Positions 60,692 to 64,000 of a DNA stretch of 64,000 nucleotides are shown here, piece by piece; the stretch's first letter is position 1, and every line of letters begins with the position of its first letter. The stretch is from Halomonas salinarum. Lineage in GTDB: Bacteria > Pseudomonadota > Gammaproteobacteria > Pseudomonadales > Halomonadaceae. Below the pieces are notes generated by a model, which was not told where the DNA came from, made no database searches, and saw only the letters and a list, made by a program, of their open reading frames with translations. The position numbers and the translations under genes are program-made. The stretch covers positions 1-64,000 of the forward strand of contig NZ_WWNB01000017.1 in NCBI RefSeq assembly GCF_012062845.1, given 5' to 3'.

Positions 60692-61744
60692 TCAGTGACG
60701 GTGATAACGCGTTCGGTGCAGCAGATAGACGAAGAAGGGCGCGCCCACCCCGGAGACGAAGATGCCGGCGGGCAGGTCCTTGGGCAGGAAGGCCACGCGG
60801 CCGAGCAGGTCGGCGTAGAGCACGATCAGGGCCCCCACCAGGCCAGCGATGGGCACCAGCCGGGTGAAGCTTCGCCCGACCAGGCGGGCGGCGATATGGG
60901 GCGCGATCAGGCCCACGAAGCTGAGCCCGCCGGCGAAGGCGACGGCCGCACCGGCCAGGGCCACGCTGCAGGCCATCAGCAAAAGCCGGCTGCGCAGTAC
61001 GTTGACGCCGAGCCCCTGAGCCACTTGGTCACCGAGCGCCATGGCGTCCATCTGCCGTGCCTGGGTGAGGCACAGCGGAACGGCGACCAGTAGCCAGGGC
61101 AGCATGCCGAGCACGTCCTGCCACTGGGCGGCGTAGAGGCTGCCGGTCAGCCACACATAGGCGACCATGGCGGCGGCATCGTCGCTGATCACGATCAACA
61201 GCGTGGTCACGGCGCCCATCGCCGCGGAGAGCCCGATGCCGACCAGCACCATGCGCGTGGGCGTGATGCCGTGCCGCCAGGCCAGCAGGAAGACCAGCAG
61301 GGCCGAGAGCAGCGCCCCGAGCAGTGCCGAGGCCGGCAACCAATGGATGCTCAGGCCGGTGCCGAAAAGCGCCAGAAATACCACCGCGGCCATGGCCGCA
61401 CCGCTGGTGATGCCGATCACGTCTGGCGAGGCCAGCGGGTTGCGCACGATGCCCTGGAGGATAGCGCCGGCCACGGCCAGGGCCGCGCCCACCAGCACCG
61501 CCAGCAGGATGCGCGGCAGACGCAGTTCCCAGACGATGAAGGCGATGTCGCTATCCTGCGGCGCGACCAGCGCCTTGGTGACGTCTCCGAACGCGGTCGG
61601 GAAGCTGCCAAGCGTGAGCGACAAAGCGATGCTTGCCAGCAACAGTAGAGTGAGCAGGGCGCTGATGATCACGGGGCGCGTCATGAGACGGGCGGCGCTG
61701 TCGCTGCCGGCCTGTCGCAGGGAAGAGGACAGAGAAGGGGTCAT
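60692..61744 (-). CDS. FecCD-family siderophore permease (CbrC/FecD position)
   Basis: This 350-residue inner-membrane permease has about nine to ten helices and the family motifs QGIVRNPLASPDVIGITSGAAM and FVGLIAPHIAARL. It pairs with the permease upstream, 2 bases away, to form the channel for a ferric citrate-type siderophore, like CbrB/CbrC for achromobactin. It is the last gene of the minus-strand operon. Confidence 0.9.
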   Translation of the reverse strand: MTPSLSSSLRQAGSDSAARLMTRPVIISALLTLLLLASIALSLTLGSFPTAFGDVTKALVAPQDSDIAFIVWELRLPRILLAVLVGAALAVAGAILQGIVRNPLASPDVIGITSGAAMAAVVFLALFGTGLSIHWLPASALLGALLSALLVFLLAWRHGITPTRMVLVGIGLSAAMGAVTTLLIVISDDAAAMVAYVWLTGSLYAAQWQDVLGMLPWLLVAVPLCLTQARQMDAMALGDQVAQGLGVNVLRSRLLLMACSVALAGAAVAFAGGLSFVGLIAPHIAARLVGRSFTRLVPIAGLVGALIVLYADLLGRVAFLPKDLPAGIFVSGVGAPFFVYLLHRTRYHRH

Positions 61745-61746
61745 GG

Positions 61747-62745
61747 TCAGGCCTGTTTCCTGCGTGCCAGATAGATGAAGAAGGGCGTGCCGATCATAGC
61801 GGTCATCACGCCCACCGGCACATCCTGCGGGGCCATCAGGAAGCGTGAGGCCACATCGGCCAGCAGCAACAGGCTCGCCCCCAGCAGGGCACAGGCCGGC
61901 AGCAGCCAGCGGTGGTCGACGCCGAAGAGGCCCCGCGCCATGTGCGGCACGATCAGCCCCACGAAACCGATCATGCCGGCAAGCGCCACCGAACTGCCGG
62001 CGAGCAGAATCACCGCGAGGCCGAGCAGTAGCTTGATGGTGCCGGCGCGCATGCCCAGGCCCTTGACCATGTCATCTCCGAGCATCAGGGCATTGGCGTG
62101 GCGCACCAGCAGCGCGCACAGCAGCAGGGCGATGGCAAAGAACGGCAGCAGCGGCACCACCAGCGACAGCTCGCGCCCGGACACGGAGCCCGCCAGCCAG
62201 TAGAGCACGCTCTCGAAGCTCTGCTGGTCGATGATCAACAGGCCCTGGCTGAACGAGACGAACATGGCGGTGATCGCCACGCCGGCAAGCACCACGCGTA
62301 GCGGCGAGAGCTCCCCCTGTTGACCGCGACTCAGCACCACCACCAGGCCCGCGGCAACCAGGGCCCCCAGCAGTGCCGCCCAGATATATTCGCCCGGGGT
62401 ATGCAGGGGCAGCAGCGAGACCGCGATCACCACGAAGAACATGGCCCCGGCGTTGATGCCCAGAAGGCTCGGCGAGGCCAGCGGGTTGCGGGTCATGGTC
62501 TGCATCAGGGCACCGGCAATGGCCAGGCTCGCGCCGACCAGCGCGGCGATCACCGCCCGCGGCAGCCTCTCTTTAAGGATGATGATGTGCGCGACCTGCG
62601 AGGGGTCGTAATGCAGTAGCGCCTTAACGAAGGTCAGTGGGGCGATCTCGGTGCTGCCCAGCATGACGCTTGCCGCGAAGGCCGCCGCGACTATCGCCAG
62701 GCCCAGCAGCAGGCCTGCGCTGCGTGAAAAACGACGGCTCAGCAT
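61747..62745 (-). CDS. FecCD-family siderophore permease (CbrB/FecC position)
   Basis: This 332-residue permease, the partner of the one at 60692-61744, has MQTMTRNPLASPSLLGINAGAM and FVGLIVPHMARGL. It overlaps the binding-protein gene by 7 bases and is followed after 2 bases by the second permease, so the three are co-transcribed. Confidence 0.9.
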   Translation of the reverse strand: MLSRRFSRSAGLLLGLAIVAAAFAASVMLGSTEIAPLTFVKALLHYDPSQVAHIIILKERLPRAVIAALVGASLAIAGALMQTMTRNPLASPSLLGINAGAMFFVVIAVSLLPLHTPGEYIWAALLGALVAAGLVVVLSRGQQGELSPLRVVLAGVAITAMFVSFSQGLLIIDQQSFESVLYWLAGSVSGRELSLVVPLLPFFAIALLLCALLVRHANALMLGDDMVKGLGMRAGTIKLLLGLAVILLAGSSVALAGMIGFVGLIVPHMARGLFGVDHRWLLPACALLGASLLLLADVASRFLMAPQDVPVGVMTAMIGTPFFIYLARRKQA

Positions 62746-63803
62746 GCGGCGGGCGCCTCGGTCGGGGAAAGGTCAACCGCATCAGAGTTGCCGGTGCATG
62801 CCCGGGCGGGATTCGTCTGTGCTGATGTCGGCGTAGCGGGGTTTGCCAAGGTGTCTCCGGGGCTCGGCTCAAGCCCATAGTGGGCGTAGAGGTCATCCAG
62901 CATGGCATTGGCGGCCAGAATGCCGCCGCCCATGATCCAGTCGACCGGGTCCACCTCGTAGACCCGGCCGCGCTGCACGGCGTCGAGTCGCTGCCAGAGG
63001 GGATGCGAGCGCCAGTGCCGGTAGTTCTCGGCAATGGCGGGGTCGTCCGGCTCCAGAAGCACGAAGATCACGTCGGCATTCATGACCGGAATGTTTTCCT
63101 CGCTGGTCAGCTTCATGCCCCAGCCCTGGTCCTGCACCGAGGTGGGCTGCTCGAAGCCCAGCTCATTCAGAATGGAACCGGCGAATCCGGTGGAGTAGAT
63201 ACGCACATGGTCGCTCTTGAAGCGGACCACGGCGGCCTTCTGCGGCCAGGCATCACCCAGCGCCTCGGCGATTTGCCGGCGAAAGTCTGTCACCCGTTTG
63301 TCCCAGTCCTCGAGTAGTGCGCGCGCCCGGGGCTCGCGGCCGGTGGCCTCGGCCATCAGTTCAAGGCTTGCCTTGAAGTCGAAGACGCTGTCGGTGGCGA
63401 CCGTCGGCGCGATCTTTTCAAGTAGCGGTCGGACCCGCTCGTGGCGAAAGCGGGTGGCGACGATCAAGTCCGGGTCCAGCCAGGCGATCTTCTCCAGGTT
63501 GGGCTGGGTCTCCAGGCCGATGTGCTCCACGCCTGAGAGTGCATCACGCAGGTAGCGGTACATGGGCTTCTCGAGCCAGGAATCGACAACACCGACCGGC
63601 GTGATCCCCAGCGCCACCGCGCTATCCGTGGCGCCCTGATAAAGGGTGACAACGCGTTGCGCAGCGGCGGGAACCTGTGTATCGCCGAACGCATTGGCCA
63701 CGCTGCGCCCGTCGCCGGCAGCGCTGTCGCTGATGGCCAGCGCCGTGGCAACGGCCAGTAGCGCCGCAAGCCAGTGGCGTCGGGTTCTGGCACGGGTATT
63801 CAT
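62739..63803 (-). CDS. Iron-siderophore binding protein (FecB/CbrA-like)
   Basis: This 354-residue periplasmic class III binding protein has a signal peptide (MNTRARTRRHWLAALLAV then Ala-rich). Its Peripla_BP_2 core shows RVVTLYQGATDSAVALGI, PNLEKIAWLDPDLIVATRF and a C-terminal WIMGGGILAANAMLDDL. It resembles binding proteins for citrate-hydroxycarboxylate siderophores. The C-terminal 35 residues after LEPSPG are polar and look like an unconserved extension. Its start overlaps the stop of the MFS gene (ATGA). Confidence 0.88.
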   Translation of the reverse strand: MNTRARTRRHWLAALLAVATALAISDSAAGDGRSVANAFGDTQVPAAAQRVVTLYQGATDSAVALGITPVGVVDSWLEKPMYRYLRDALSGVEHIGLETQPNLEKIAWLDPDLIVATRFRHERVRPLLEKIAPTVATDSVFDFKASLELMAEATGREPRARALLEDWDKRVTDFRRQIAEALGDAWPQKAAVVRFKSDHVRIYSTGFAGSILNELGFEQPTSVQDQGWGMKLTSEENIPVMNADVIFVLLEPDDPAIAENYRHWRSHPLWQRLDAVQRGRVYEVDPVDWIMGGGILAANAMLDDLYAHYGLEPSPGDTLANPATPTSAQTNPARACTGNSDAVDLSPTEAPAAC

Positions 63804-64000
63804 TGCGTCCTCCTGGGGGATGCGGTCTGTAGCGGGGGCGCCGGCTCTGTAGCGGTTGATGCCGTATCCCCCGAAGCGTGACCGAGGCGCCAGGCCAGCG
63901 GCAGACAGAGCACGGCGATCGCCGCCAGGGCGAGGAAGGCATGATGGAGCGCGGCGGCGCTCGCCTCGGCATAGGAAAGCCCCTGTCCAAGCGCGGTCGT
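63800..64000 (-). CDS. MFS-type transporter, C-terminal end (partial)
   Basis: The minus strand is open from the window edge to a TGA at 63800-63802, giving 66 residues. They include a hydrophobic helix (HHAFLALAAIAVLCLPLAWRL) and a polar tail, which looks like the last membrane segment of a major facilitator protein. Overlap with the binding-protein ATG indicates an operon. In achromobactin and staphyloferrin B loci an MFS exporter (YhcA, SbnD) is present, so this may export the siderophore. Most of the gene lies outside the window, so the family call is tentative. Confidence 0.55.
   Translation of the reverse strand, partial: TTALGQGLSYAEASAAALHHAFLALAAIAVLCLPLAWRLGHASGDTASTATEPAPPLQTASPRRTQ

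Noticed and set aside
1-64000. CRISPR arrays, tRNA or rRNA genes, prophage or toxin-antitoxin modules
   Set aside because: No spaced repeat arrays, no tRNA-like T-arm strings in a cloverleaf context and no phage or toxin families were recognised.

Overview
The window is GC-rich, densely coded DNA from a gammaproteobacterium. Betaine demethylation genes, duplicated BCCT betaine carriers and the overall gene style suggest a halophile of the Halomonas/Chromohalobacter group (Halomonadaceae). This is inferred from gene content alone; no rRNA or tRNA gene is present to confirm it.

Layout. (1) 1-222 is the 3' end of a group II intron: the maturase C-terminus, then domains V and VI. (2) 532-12582 is a glycine betaine catabolism locus: gbcA and gbcB (divergent), a GbdR-type AraC regulator, then glyA-soxB-soxD-soxA-soxG-purU. 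Betaine goes to dimethylglycine (GbcAB); sarcosine goes to glycine plus a C1 unit (SoxBDAG); GlyA makes serine and PurU releases formate. The enzyme for dimethylglycine to sarcosine is not in the window. (3) 12845-17373 holds an EAL phosphodiesterase, a candidate 44-residue membrane peptide, a secreted DUF4168 protein, a CRP/CBS/DUF294 protein and a 3'-5' exonuclease. (4) 17466-22175 is a tandem duplication of a unit made of an upstream 25-bp element, uspA, a BCCT carrier gene and a hairpin; the second uspA is decayed. (5) 22343-27457 encodes an NAD-linked molybdenum formate dehydrogenase (fused FdsG-FdsB, then FdsA) plus a small unknown protein. It could oxidise the formate released by PurU. 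(6) 27636-33286 holds a gamma-glutamyltransferase, a TauE/SafE permease, a PQQ-type sugar dehydrogenase and a frameshifted phoD. (7) 33451-39355 is a D-galactonate operon (dgoR-dgoD-dgoK-dgoA-SMP-30 lactonase-AEC permease) with a promoter that overlaps two palindromes. (8) 39553-40122 is a PRC-barrel protein.

(9) 40495-64000 is an iron-acquisition island of about 23.5 kb. It contains a PvdE/SyrD-type exporter, a FhuB-FhuD-FhuC importer, a TonB receptor, an FhuF reductase, a sucraseferredoxin/Apd1-like protein with a FepC-type ATPase, and an NIS siderophore operon in the order synthetase-decarboxylase-synthetase-aldolase-synthetase, which is the achromobactin order acsD-E-C-B-A. An RraA-like gene and a convergent MFS-binding protein-permease-permease operon follow. 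Fur-box-like 15-mers lie before most of these units. No diaminobutyrate aminotransferase (acsF) is present; in a halophile, EctB of ectoine synthesis could supply that precursor.

Nothing here is clearly a wholly new system. The most notable points are the duplicated betaine-uptake unit with a conserved upstream element and covarying hairpin, the spaced operator repeats at gbcA, the dgoR promoter/operator, and the achromobactin-like cluster with a divergent RraA protein and a second putative iron reductase.
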